Below, one piece after another: positions 10,452-20,351 of a stretch of DNA of 64,000 bases. The notes beneath the pieces are model-generated. The model did no database searches and was not told the DNA's origin. It saw nothing but the letters and a program-made list of their open reading frames with translations. The position numbers and the translations under genes were made by a program. Source of the DNA: Diploptera punctata (lineage: Eukaryota > Arthropoda > Insecta > Blattodea > Blaberidae); NCBI GenBank assembly GCA_030220185.1, contig JASPKZ010001599.1, positions 196,501 through 260,500 on the forward strand, written 5' to 3'. Numbering within the stretch: position 1 is the first letter of the stretch; every line of letters starts with the position of its first letter.

Positions 10452-10686
10452 AGGTACGTACACACCTGCGCGCCGCAAACACCAACGGCGCGCGCGCCGC
10501 ACCATGTTCGTCAGATTTGGACGGGGTTTTAAGGTGCGCGCGAACGGCGCGCGCGCCGCGCGCGCGTCTCTCACCACGATCCACTCATTGTCGGTTTTTT
10601 CCACGAACACTTTGATGGTTCGCTGTTTAGATTTGGACGGGTACCTGAGAGGTTCGTTGCTTTCGGTGCGCACCTATTATTTGAGT

Positions 10687-10827
10687 ATGGAGTGGTCAGA
10701 GGAAAACGTGTGTTAAAACTTGTTGACATTTATAGAAGCAAGCAATTATTGTGGGATCCACAACATAAGGATCATTTTAAAAAATCATTGAAAGGAGATG
10801 CCTGTTTTTTTTTCAATGATATGTGTT
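10687..10827 (+). pseudogene. MADF-domain remnant inside Harbinger-like element
   Basis: The frame from the ATG reads MEWSEENV, then a one-base shift near 10711 leads to LKLVDIYRSKQLLWDP and HKDHFKKSLKGDAC. This is the pattern of a MADF domain (DNA-binding, SANT-related): a hydrophobic LI.L...R..LWD core followed by a Y/F-containing charged stretch. The second half of the domain is lost. In PIF/Harbinger elements such proteins accompany the transposase. MADF is also found in host transcription factors, but the position just inside a TIR favours a transposon origin. Confidence 0.6.
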
Positions 10828-11458
10828 TTTTTTCGTGTGTACTGTAATTGTATAAATAAATTAGAATTATTTAGAAAACATTATTTATTTAAGACGTTCA
10901 TTTCATAATATTATGTATGAAGTATCACAAAACAATACAATATATAAACACATTTATTGCTAATTATTTATTTATCTCTTCAAAGACTCCAAAGAGCAAG
11001 ACTGCTCATGTTAAGGGGCAATATACAAAAAATAATGGCCATAAAACAATTAACAATAAAAACAAGAAAACAAATTCAGGCATAAGTTTAAGTAATACAG
11101 ACTACTATAGATGCACAATATATATACACATATAAATACAATATTTAAACAGGATACTATTAATAATAATAAAATTAACAAAATTAACTACGAAAGCAAT
11201 GAGAAAAAATATTTTTTAATACAATTAGAAAAATGTTTAACATTCGTGAAATGTTGATATTCAATAGGTAAGTAGTTATTTTAATGGTTGATTAATGCAT
11301 AACGAATCCCTTTTATACCTTTTTTTTTAGAAACTAGTATCTTTGTGCAATAAAGTACAACCTCTAGTATAATAATCATGTACATTTTTTATTAAAAATT
11401 AAGGCCATGTTATGGTGAGATAGATTCTTAATCATTTTAAACATATATATACAAATCA

Positions 11459-11808
11459 TGTCCACCGCTGTAGTCTCGAGGTAGCGTGCTGCCTTGTCAC
11501 GCAGCGGGGCCCGGGTTCAATCCCCGGTCGGGGCAGTTTTTCTGGGTGAGGTTTTTATCGGGGTTTTTCCTCACCTGTAAGACATATGTCAGGAAAACTT
11601 TAAGGCCCAAACGGTCCCCGAAATCATATGGCCATCATCATCATCCTTATCATTATCATATCATCATCATCTCATCATCCTTCACCGGTGTGGAAAGTAA
11701 CGGGAAGCTACCACACCTACACAATTCCCTAGTAAAGCTGCAAGCATAGCATGAAAATGCTATGATTTCAGTGAAGGACCTGCCTTCGGGCAGAATTACT
11801 ATGGATGG
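11459..11808 (+). mobile_element. SINE-1, full-length, 13-bp target duplication
   Basis: The most complete copy: head TGTCCACCGCTGTAGTCTCG, an AGGTAGCGTGCTGCCTTGTC stretch, B box, TCACCTGTAAGACATATGTC and the 3' end GGGCAGAATTACTATGGATG. It is flanked by ATATACAAATCAT at 11447-11459 and 11809-11821. It lies inside the Harbinger-like element, so it inserted after that element. Confidence 0.93.
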
Positions 11809-11884
11809 ATATACAAATCATATATTTTTTAAAATTCCTTTAATGCTATAATATTTGAAAAAGTATAAATAAAGTTATAAGATG

Positions 11885-11985
11885 TAATAAGTAATAAGCG
11901 TGACCAGACGTCCCGATTTTGACGGGACAGTCCCGATTTTTAACAATTTGTCCCGCGGCATTTAAAAAAAATGTCCCTATTTTTG
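11885..11985. repeat. GGGAC-rich inverted/tandem motif block
   Basis: Repeated TCCCGATTTT and GGGACAGTCCCG motifs within 100 bp of the internal Harbinger sequence. They may be subterminal repeats or a fragment of another element. No family assignment. Confidence 0.35.
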
Positions 11986-12181
11986 GGAAAGAATGCAGGA
12001 CAAGCGGGAGAACGGAAAGGGAATAGACATCGTTGGTTACACCTGCTCTGCAAAATGTCTACTGAAGGTTTGTGGGTTTCCTATGGATCGCAGGAGGTTC
12101 GTTGAAATTAATAATTTCGACGAACATAACACGCCGCGCGCGCGCCGTTCGTGTTCGCGGCGCGCATATGTGTACGTACCT

Positions 12182-12305
12182 TTACAGGTGAGGAAAACCC
12201 CCGATAAAAACTTCACCCAGAAAAACTGTCCCGACCGGGGATCGAACCCGGGACCGCTGCGTGGCAAGACAGCTCGCTACCTCGAGACCACAGCAGTAGA
12301 CATAT
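12182..12305 (-). mobile_element. SINE-1, 5' head (resumes after Harbinger-like element)
   Basis: Continues the SINE split at 10451: TTACAGGTGAGGAAAACCCC, then the complement of the B box and tRNA-like head, ending at the complement of TGTCTACTGCTGTGGTCTCG near 12302. Confidence 0.88.
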
Positions 12306-12773
12306 AATAACATCTTTGTTGGAAATATTTGCGTTCATTATAAACAACTGACTAACGTTAACAGTGTGGGCAATATTCATTAGTTAAAATTAGAGGAGGC
12401 CGTGACAATAATCTAGTCATGAAATGGCGGCAAGTACATATTTATTGTTTTATATTGTTTCAAATAAAGAACATTTCCTTTAAAATTCAGTGATTTGTTT
12501 CCTACAATGTATATTAACACTACATTTGCATATTTATTGTACATACATTGCACGTAGTATATATAAAAGTTAGTGGTTTTATTTCCCACACGTGGTTTCT
12601 AATATGAAATATTACAGTATAATTACTTTATTACAGTATATGTTATTTAGGTTGCCAAACCACCGACGAAACATAGGAAGTTGAACTTTCAATCATCGTC
12701 GCCATTACTGTAAGTACGACAAAACGGACTATCGCGAAAAAAATCTTATCCCAATTCTTTCCAAAAATATATT
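12306..12773. other. Unassigned interval
   Basis: AT-rich, with no match to other repeats here and no coding frame of note. Confidence 0.35.
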
Positions 12774-12856
12774 TAGTTGAGTGGTAGACAAGGCCTTAAG
12801 GCCTTAACTCTGCCAGGTAAAATAAAGTCATTATTATAATTATTATTATTATTATA

Positions 12857-12922
<66 letters not shown>
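12774..12922 (+). mobile_element. CR1/Jockey-like LINE 3' tail plus (ATT)n
   Basis: The conserved tail GTTGAGTGGTAGACAAGGCC, CTTAAGGCC and CTGCCAGGTAAAATAAAG (with an AATAAA signal) leads directly into about 30 ATT units. The same tail-microsatellite junction occurs at 16860, 20350, 26101, 28312, 40548 and 57838. Confidence 0.8.
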
Positions 12923-12925
<3 letters not shown>

Positions 12926-13049
12926 CTGAAAATATTCAGTACGGTAAAACGGCGATTCTTCCTTATATTAGTGAATATCCGTAGTGAGCTGCTACGCATA
13001 AATAAATTAAATGTGTTTTAATTTTTTTAGTTAAAAAGTTTAAATAAAA

Positions 13050-13216
13050 TTCTTCTTCTTCTTCGGCTTTCCCCCACTTATAGGTTTGCCGTCTTCAGTT
13101 TCCATTTACCTCTATCATTCCAATCTCCCTCTTCCAAATTCCGATCATCCATTATAGTTCTGACGTAGGTTTTCCATTTCCATCTTGGTCTGCCAAGTTT
13201 ATTTCTTCCAGGGGAT
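13050..13216 (-). mobile_element. RTE-B LINE 3' end (split by SINE-2), proximal part
   Basis: The same CTTCTTCTTCGGCTTTCCC end as at 1976; the minus strand encodes RPRWKWKTYVRTIM and DWNDRGKWKLKTANL. It is interrupted at TTCCAGGGGATG by a SINE-2. Confidence 0.8.
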
Positions 13217-13528
13217 GTAAAGTAAAGTAAAGTGATCCCACAACAGGCCCGGAGGCCCTTGGGGTAGTAGGAGGTTAAGGCTCCCACTTTTTCTAGACAA
13301 TCGGCACTTTATGCCAGCCGGGTTGTCAGCCCTGCGTGACGGCCGCCTTTACCCCCAGAACAAGCGTCTGGTACTCATTTCGGTTAGAGGCTGAGTCGAC
13401 CCCAGGGCCATAGTGCCGCCAGAGGGTTTGGGTCAGATTAAAAATCCTGACCCCAACGGGACTTGAACCTTCGACCCTCCGGCTTGTAGCTCAGTGCCTT
13501 AACCACTACGCTACGGCGTGCCCCCTTC
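13217..13528 (-). mobile_element. SINE-2, full-length, inserted in RTE-B
   Basis: tRNA-headed SINE, read on the minus strand from GGGGGCACGCCGTAGCGTAG through TTAAGGCACTGAGCTACAAG, a GGGTCGAAGGTTCAAGTCCC B box, the CTCTGGCGGCACTATGGCCC body and a CTTTACTTTACTTTA 3' tail. The flanks CTTCCAGGGGATG and CTTCCAGAGGGTG are an imperfect 13-bp target duplication of RTE-B sequence, so the host site is known exactly. Confidence 0.92.
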
Positions 13529-13800
13529 CAGAGGGTGACCATTGCTATATATTTTTTGGCCATCTTTCATTTTCCATTCTTTCTACATGGCCATACCATT
13601 TAAGTGTTTGATTTTCAATCCTCTTAACAACAGATGTGGTGACATTCATTTCTCTCCAAAGGAATTCATTTCTTATTTTATCCTGTCTTGTTTTTTAGAG
13701 GCTTCTTCTAAAATAATCAAATTCAACAGTTCTAATTTTGTTCTTTTGTAATTCCGTCAAAGACCAAGTTTCACTTCCATATGACAAAATATTCTGTATA
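13529..13800 (-). mobile_element. RTE-B LINE, distal part (resumes after SINE-2)
   Basis: Continues the RTE-B match (plus strand GGTGACCATTGCTATATATT, FRRSLKKTRQDK-like minus frame) to about 13800, where similarity to the copy at 1976 ends. Confidence 0.8.
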
Positions 13801-14110
13801 CCTTAATAAATCTCGAGTAATGCCACTGCAACTATTTTAGCAGCTCTGCCAGCAAGTCCTAATCCTACGTTCTCGTCGTGCTCCCTGACTGCAGTCGTAA
13901 TAGACTGTACCTAACAGGATGGGACGAAACGGCAGACGAGTTCTCAGCGCCTTTAAACTCAGACAAGTCGGCCTAGGGAAGCAAACCCCCAAAAAAAGAA
14001 CCCAGGTCCAGCCCGTTGTCTGGGGGTTAAGCGTCAGGCTGGCGACCTGGCCCTGGAAAGAAGTATATCGCTACGTCCATGAGTTAAATAAAATTAAGGA
14101 TTAATTAAAT
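13801..14110 (+). other. Possible LINE 5'-region fragment
   Basis: Contains GGGTTAAGCGTCAGGCTGGC followed by GACCTGGCCCTGG, which resembles CTTAGCGTCGGGCCAGTAAC followed by CTGTCCTAAGG at about 61235-61265. Both copies sit next to LINE fragments, so a shared untranslated or ORF1-like segment is possible. The family is not identified. Confidence 0.3.
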
Positions 14111-14500
14111 TTTATGGTATACATTGGGACGAATTAAACATGGCGGTTACAAGAGTCAATTCTTAATTTCGGATTTCAGGTAAACCCCCACTTCCAATGA
14201 CCAGATTTTACGGAGTTTTTTATATCTACCTCGGTTTAATTTAATAGCATATTCTGAGTTTCGTAGTGAAACATAAAGAATTGTGACCGATAGAGGGATT
14301 TTTAAATTTTCGTTTCCTAATGGTTTTAGAGAATAATAAATAGCGATTGAACACTCTCCGTACCCGAACACCTGTATGTATAAAGTTTCGTAATATTGGA
14401 CCGACTGCTTTCGAGTTTTGCGAACACAAACATACGCTAACTGGAATTTTATGTATAAAGATGGATGCGAAACATGATATTTTATATTAAGAGAAGAGAA

Positions 14501-14738
14501 TTGTTCGATTATTTCAAAATACAATCCGTAAGAAAACATTAGGACCAAAGAGAGACGAAGAGACTAGTGAATGGAGGAATTTATGTAACACTGGGCTTCA
14601 TGATATTTATGGGAAACGAAATGTAATAAATTTAGTTAAGTTTCGTAAACCACGATAGAGAGGATACGTGACACAAATGGAGAATTCAAAAGTGGAGGCA
14701 AACTTCTTGTAGAAAAAGCAGAGGGAAAGCACATAATC
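14501..14738 (+). mobile_element. RTE-A LINE, old 3' fragment
   Basis: A degenerate match to the RTE-A C-terminal region (AGGACCAAAGAGAGACGAAG, then a stretch equivalent to NNELHGLYRKPDIIRTVK) with many substitutions and no open frame. Clearly older than the copies at 6669 or 51396. Confidence 0.65.
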
Positions 14739-14739
14739 G

Positions 14740-14835
14740 TCATCAGAAAAACGGTCCAACTTGAGCCTGGCCTGGAGACATCTCCAGTTGATAATGCCAA
14801 GCTTCTTCACATCCTCAACAACTCTATTGAACCAT
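14740..14835 (-). mobile_element. LINE C-terminal fragment
   Basis: The minus strand reads WFNRVVEDVKKLGIINWRCL, the pattern found at the end of many LINE polyproteins (W..D...DL..LG...W). Family unknown. Confidence 0.45.
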
Positions 14836-14909
14836 CAAGGCATTGGTCTTTCAGCTGAACTCTTGGAATCCGGCTTTTATTGCATCACCCTGTTAAGTAT
14901 TTCCTTTGT

Positions 14910-16095
14910 ACTTACTTACTCACTGGCACTATCGAACCCGTAGGTACATGACCGCACGGACATAAGCTCTCAATACATCCCGATCCTGAGCTAACGCTTT
15001 CCAATCATTCCCTGTATAATCTACTTCCATCAAATCATAATTAATGTTATTCTCCCACCTCATTCTTGGTCTACCAACTGGGCGTTTTCCCTCTGGCTTT
15101 CCTACAAGAAGCTTCCATGCAAGTCTTTCATTTCCCATACGTGCAACATGTCCTGCCCAACGCAGTCTACGAGACTTAACTGTTCTTATCATATCTGGCT
15201 TCCTATAAATACCATGTAGTTCATTATTAAGTAGTCTTCTCCATTCACCTGTCTGTTCATCTCTCTTTGGTACAAAAATTTTCCTAAGAACTTTATCTCA
15301 AATACTCGTAATCTCCTTTCCTCCCTTAAAGTAAGAGTCCATGTTTCGCACCCATATAATATAACTGGTAGAATAATAGTTTTATATATTTTCAGCTTAA
15401 CGTTTTTTGAAAGGAGTTGGGACATCAAAAGTTTCCGCAATGCATAATAGCACGCATTTCCAGAATTGAGCCTATGTTTAATTTCTTTGTGCATCTCATT
15501 CCTATTTGTGATTATTGTTCCTAGGTATTTGAATTCAGCGACTTCCTCAAAATTTCCCTCATTTGTCATTAGCTGTCCATTTCCATTATATAATGAATTT
15601 CTACGTGTGACCATATATTTAGTTTTATTGATATTTACTTCCAGTCTTAATTTCTTAGTATTACTCAATAGTGTGTGCGTGTTGTTCTTTAGTATCTCCT
15701 CGCTATCGGCCAGTAGTACTACATCACCAGCATAAACTAACAGCTTATTAATACCATTCAGTTGTAAGCCTTCCTCATTCTCTAAAGATTTAATGGCATG
15801 CTCTAGTACAAAATTAAATAGTAGAGGAGATAGTGCATCTCCTTGCTTCAACCCATTCTGGATTTCAAAAGTGTCCGAAAACTGTTTGCCTACACGCACC
15901 CTACTCTTTGTGCCATTTAGACACATTCGTATAAGTCTAACTAACTATTTAGGAATTCCGAACTCCAGCAGGATACTATAGGCCTATAACTTCTCCCTTT
16001 TAATTGAATCATGCTTTTTTGAAGTCTACATACAGTTGATGTACAGTACCATTATATTCCCATTTCTTTTCTAAAATTTGTGTTATACTTAAATG
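14910..16095 (-). mobile_element. RTE-A LINE, 1.2-kb copy
   Basis: From the TTAC-repeat 3' terminus to the middle of the reverse transcriptase. The frame at 15189-15926 holds motif B (GLKQGDALSP) but the catalytic box reads YAGD instead of YADD. A base loss near 15297 shifts the frame so that the C-terminal tail appears separately at 14929-15192. It is therefore inactive both by frame and by active site. Confidence 0.9.
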
Positions 16096-16484
16096 TATGC
16101 ATTCTTTATACATGTCCAGCCCTTCTCAATCTTCTTGTTTTTATTGAAGGTACAGTATCTGGTGATTTATGAAGTTACAAGTTATATCTAATTCTCCAAC
16201 CATCTGAATCCTGAATTTGAAATTGTTTTTTTTTAAGGATACAAGTTTCATTATATCCAATTGTGAAAATGTCTAGGTTTCACAACTCAACAAAAATACA
16301 GTGAAAGCGCATCTACAACTATCTATCTACAGTAGCGTAGCCCAGTGTTAACCTTAGCCTCTCCTTTGTCAGACCAAGTTAATTTAGTTAAGAATGTTTG
16401 CCCATAGAAGTCATGAGTGGAATGCGGTAAACTCACCGACCCAAAGAGACATCTAGCAGGCAACTAAGGTATTACTAGGATAAT
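16096..16484. other. Unassigned interval
   Basis: No recognisable repeat or coding frame. It lies between an RTE-A copy and a SINE-4 fragment. Confidence 0.35.
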
Positions 16485-16562
16485 GAGGTCCGTAAACTTT
16501 GCTTAGAGGCCCGGGCTTGAGGATGCTTTATGAGCCTGAAAATTTTCAGACACGGAACCCAC
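16485..16562 (+). mobile_element. SINE-4 3' fragment
   Basis: GAGCCTGAAAATTTTCAGAC and TTGAAGTCCCTCCCGGAGGA resemble, in the complementary arrangement, the post-head region of the SINE-4 copy at 43826 (CTCCGGGAGAGACTTTAAGC). A weak but specific match. Confidence 0.4.
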
Positions 16563-16912
16563 AGCTTGAAGTCCCTCCCGGAGGATATGCTTGGCACCTT
16601 TAAGTCACGCTTAAACAGTTACCTGTTGTCTAATAATTGATTTCTCTTTATTTATTTATTTAAATTTATACTATGTCATTAATAATTTTTTCTCGTTTTT
16701 ATATGTCTTGTACATATTATATAATTAATTCGTTAAATTTAGAGTAAATCAAAATACATTATAAATATTGATTGTTGTATTTATAACATGTGATTTTTTA
16801 TGTATATTGTAACTTAATTGTAAGAGTATTTTTTGTATTTTTTAAAACCTGGTTGAGTGGCAGACAAGGCCTTAAGGCCTTAACTCTTGCTAGGTAAAAT
16901 AAAGCTATTATT
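16563..16912 (+). mobile_element. CR1/Jockey-like LINE 3' region
   Basis: Begins in the C-terminal coding end (GGAGGATATGCTTGGCACCT, then a segment equivalent to FKSRLNSYLL), continues through the AT-rich 3' UTR and ends in the conserved CAAGGCCTTAAGGCCTTAAC and TAAAATAAAGCTATTATT tail. Microsatellite follows. Confidence 0.7.
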
Positions 16913-17330
16913 ATAATTATAATTATTATTATTATTATTATAATTATTATTATTATTATAATTACAATTACAATTATAATTATATATAAAATATATTATT
17001 ATCATTATCGTCATCGTCATCGTCATCATATCGTCATCGTCGTCGTCATCATCGTCATTATCATCATCATCATTATCATCATCATTATCGTCATCATTAT
17101 CGTCATCATTATCGTTATCATTATCGTTATCATTATCGTTATCATTATCGTTATCATTATCGTTATCATTATCGTTATCATTATCGTTATCATTATCGTT
17201 ATCATTATCGTTATCATTATCGTTATCATTATCGTTATCATTATCATTATCATTATCGTTATCATTATCATTATCATTATTATCATTATCATCATTATTA
17301 TCATTATTATTATTATTATTATTATTAATA
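16913..17330 (+). repeat. Compound microsatellite with CATTATCGTTAT 12-mer array
   Basis: ATT/ATAATT tracts pass into ATC/GTC runs and then a regular 12-bp unit CATTATCGTTAT from about 17095 to 17280, ending in ATT repeats. The antisense poly-Met/Ile/Thr frame here is an artefact of the array. Confidence 0.9.
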
Positions 17331-17450
17331 TATGCTCCCTGGATTTGTCAATCCTAAAAAATCCATCGACCCCGGTCGGGTTTGAACCCGCAACCCTCGG
17401 TACCAGAGGCAAGAACATAACCACTAATCCACCGAGATCGACCGTGTAAG
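17331..17450 (-). mobile_element. SINE-4, tRNA-like head
   Basis: Minus strand: GATCTCGGTGGATTAGTGGT (A-box-like), GCGGGTTCAAACCCGACCGG (B-box region) and GGTCGATGGATTTTTTAGG. It matches the copy at 43826 on the plus strand, so it is a second member of the same tRNA-derived family rather than a functional tRNA gene. Confidence 0.7.
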
Positions 17451-17770
17451 CGCGTAATAGATAGAAAAAATAGATGGGAAAATGACGTTAATAACCATTT
17501 GAGGGAGGTGAAAATTAGAAGAAATTATTTTAAAATAACAAGAGAGAGTATATGTGTTTGCTGAGCTTATGTCTGCGAGGCCATAAACTTGCTGGTTTGA
17601 TAGCACCTGAGACCGTGGGAGAGCAACTCCGTCCTACATGATACGAGCTTAACGCTAAAAACTGTCTGCTACATTAGTAAAATGAATTCACATTGATATA
17701 TAACACTACTCACGTCAATAATACAACAGAAAATAAAAATTAAAATCTTTCTCTGTACTTGAGGTTTTAG
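17451..17770. other. Unassigned interval
   Basis: No repeat match or coding signal was recognised. Confidence 0.35.
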
Positions 17771-17775
17771 TTCAG

Positions 17776-18628
17776 CTTACTTACTTACTCACTGGCACTA
17801 TCGCACCCGTAGGTTCATGGCCGCGCGGACATAAGCTCTCCATACATCCCTATCCTGAGCTAATGCTTTCCAATCATTCCCTGTATAATCCACTTCCCTC
17901 AAATCATAGTTAATGTTGTTCTCCCACCTCATTCTTGGTCTACCAACTGGGCGTTTTCCCTCTGGCTTTCCTACAAGAAGTTTTCATGCACGTCTTTCAT
18001 TCCCCATACGCGCAACATGTCCTGCCCATCGCAGTCTAGGAGACTTAACTGTTCTTATTATATCTGGCTTCCTATGAAAACCATGTAGTTCATTGTTATG
18101 TAGTCTTCTCCTTTCACCTGTCTGTTCATCTCTCTTTGGCCCAAACATTTTCCTAAGAACTTTATTCTCAAATACTCGTAATCTCCTTTCCTCCCTTAAA
18201 GTAAGAGTCCATGCTTCGCACCCATATAATATAACTGGTAGAATAACAGTTTTATATATTTTCAGCTTAACGTTTTTTTAAAGGAGTTGGGACATCAGAA
18301 GTCTCTGCAATGCATAATAGCACGCATTTCCAGAATTGAGCCTATGTTTAATTTCTTTGTGCATCTCATTCCTGTTTGTGATTATTGTACCTAGGTATTT
18401 GAATTCAGCCACTTCCTCAAAATTTCCCTCATTTGTCATTAGCTGTCCATTTCCATTATATACTGAATTTCTACGTGTGACCATATATTTAGTTTTATTG
18501 ATATTTACTTCCAGCCCCAATTTCTTAGTGTTACTCAATAGTGTGTGTGTGTTGTCCTTTAGTATCTCCTCGCTATCGGCCAGTAGCACTACATCAGCAT
18601 AAACTAACAGCTTATTAATACCATTCAG
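17776..18628 (-). mobile_element. RTE-A LINE, 0.85-kb copy with 10-bp flanking duplication
   Basis: TTAC-repeat 3' terminus at the left, truncated on the right just upstream of the catalytic box. TTCAGCTTAC occurs at 17771-17780 and 18624-18633, partly overlapping element bases, so microhomology at the 5' junction is likely. The reverse-transcriptase box is YAD-VV: one aspartate of YADD is lost by an in-frame 3-nt deletion. The rest of the frame (18278-18643) is continuous to MSQLL. Inactive. Confidence 0.9.
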
Positions 18629-18633
18629 CTTAC

Positions 18634-18951
18634 AGTAGGTCAATTTTCTACAATGCAGTAACTTACTCTATTTTATTCATACTCGAGATCTAAAGCTGAT
18701 ATTGGAAAAGAAAAACTACTTTTTTCAATGTTTTTTTATTTATATGCCGTAAATCTAGGACGAGATGCACAGCTTCATTCCCGCGTGATTAAGGCTGATT
18801 CGGAGAACCTCGGTTTCAAAATCGAACTAAATAGCCACTGTATAACAACAAAACTGACCAAGTAGGCCTATATAAATTAAGACTACGGAATTTTCTGGAA
18901 AACCGGGGACAAAATTACAGTTTAAATTATTTTAGGAGTTTATTATTATTA
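18634..18951. other. Unassigned interval
   Basis: No repeat match or coding frame. Confidence 0.35.
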
Positions 18952-19585
18952 TGTCAAATACCTAGGAACAATAATCACAAATAGGAATGAGATGCACAAA
19001 GAGATTAAACATAGGTTCAATTCTGGAAATGCATGCTATTATGCATTGCAGAGACTTTTGATGTCCCAACTCATTTCAAAAAACGTTAAACTGAAAATAT
19101 ATAAAACTATTATTCTACCAGTTATATTATATGGGTGCGAAACATGAACTCTTACTTTAAGGGAGGAAAGGAGATTACGAGTATTTGAGAATAAAGTTCT
19201 TAGGAAAATTTTTGGACCAAAGAGAGATGAACAGACAGGAGAATGGAGAAGACTTACTTAATAATGAACTACATGGTCTTTATAGGAAGCCAGATATAAT
19301 AAGAACAGTTTAACTCTCGTAGACTGCGATGGGCAGGACATGTTGCGCGTATGGGGAATGAAAGACATGCATGAAAACTTCTTGTAGGAAATCCAGAAGG
19401 AAAACGTCCAGTTGGTAGACCAGGAATGAGATGGGAGAACAACATTAACTATGATTTGTGGGAAGTAGATTATACAGGGAATGATTGGAAAGCATTAGCT
19501 CAGGATAGGGATGTATGGAGAGCGTATGTCCGCTCGACCATGAACCTACGGGTTCGATAGTGCCAGTGAGTAAGTAAGTAAGTAT
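18952..19585 (+). mobile_element. RTE-A LINE, 3' fragment, opposite orientation
   Basis: Plus-strand copy from the KYLGTIIT region (CAAATACCTAGGAACAATAA) to the terminal GTGCCAGTGAGTAAGTAAGT. Stops (AAACATGAACTC for the usual AAACATGGACTC) and frameshifts break the frame. It faces the copy at 17776-18628, giving an inverted pair about 0.3 kb apart. Confidence 0.88.
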
Positions 19586-19930
19586 TATTATTATGCCCGT
19601 CGTTGTGTCTCTAGGTAACATAGCTGCCTCGTATGCAGTGGGCCCAGGTTTGATCCCCAATCTGAAGAAGTTCCTGGATGATGTTTTTTTCGTGGTTTTT
19701 CCTTACCTGTAAGACAAATGTCAGGTAAGTTCATGGCCCAAACACTCCCCGAATATCATCTAGCCTTCATATTCAATACAACATTCGCCATGTTATAATA
19801 TGAATTTGTGAGTGAGTGACGTGTTTAATCTTATTGCTATGATATCTCTGATGCTAAACTGATCCCTCACTCAGGGAGGCCCTCCATGTCCTTGGGTGTT
19901 GTGCCGGTTCGCTCAGGGTAGAATATAATC
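19586..19930 (+). mobile_element. SINE-1 variant, diverged, with alternative tail
   Basis: A head resembling SINE-1 (CGTTGTGTCTCTAGGTAACA, a degenerate B box, CTTACCTGTAAGACAAATGT) is followed by the tail with CATTCGCCATG and GGAGGCCCTCCATGTC that also occurs at 1605-1910. It lies immediately after the TTAC end of an RTE-A copy. Confidence 0.6.
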
Positions 19931-20306
19931 ACTCAGGGATGTTTTAAATTATACACTTATTATTTTATTTTATTGGATAAATTTGTATGTACAATTGTAT
20001 ATCTACAGTGTTTTATAATTCCCTCGGCGTGGAGTTGATGAATTACTTTAGCCCACGTGTTTTAATATCCCCTTCTCGAACGGTTACTGAAGAACTTGGC
20101 TATTGTGGAACGTAGGAGCGTGAGTGTGTTTTCATGCGCGTCCTCGCCTTATAAGGGCAATGACTCCTCCCATAAAGTCGCCACCCCCACTCCGAGTGTA
20201 TATGTTATTCATTATAGCTTAGAGGGGTAGGTACCATTCGTTTGGGTTTCTATGTTAGTAATAGACTCGTGTGCACGTTTGTGCGCCTTCCAGTTATTAC
20301 TATTAA
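19931..20306. other. Unassigned interval
   Basis: Locally less AT-rich than its surroundings, with no recognisable repeat, tRNA or coding frame. Confidence 0.35.
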
Positions 20307-20351
20307 TAATAATAATAATAATAATATAATAATAATAATAATAATAATAAA
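20307..20351 (+). repeat. (AAT)n microsatellite, tail of CR1-like LINE
   Basis: AAT units ending in AAGCTTTATTTTACCTGGCA; this is the complement of the LINE's ATT-repeat 3' tail. Confidence 0.9.

Larger units (their letters stand above)
10452..12181. mobile_element. PIF/Harbinger-like DNA transposon, decayed, GC-rich TIRs
   Basis: Terminal inverted repeats of about 45 bp open with AGGTACGTACACA and run through a CGCGC-rich segment; the right end finishes TGTGTACGTACCT. A 3-bp TTA duplication (10449-10451, 12182-12184) interrupts a SINE-1 at a recognisable point. The TWA duplication and an internal MADF-domain remnant fit PIF/Harbinger, whose elements often encode a MADF/Myb-like protein besides the DDE transposase. 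No transposase frame is visible, so this is a deletion derivative. A SINE-1 is nested within it. Confidence 0.75.

Noticed and set aside
10449..10716. Arg/Ala-rich frames on both strands at the Harbinger-like left end
   Set aside because: Produced by CGCGC-rich TIR sequence. Only the short MADF stretch after 10687 has recognisable homology.
17026..17424. 132-aa antisense frame
   Set aside because: Met/Ile/Thr repetition from the compound microsatellite.
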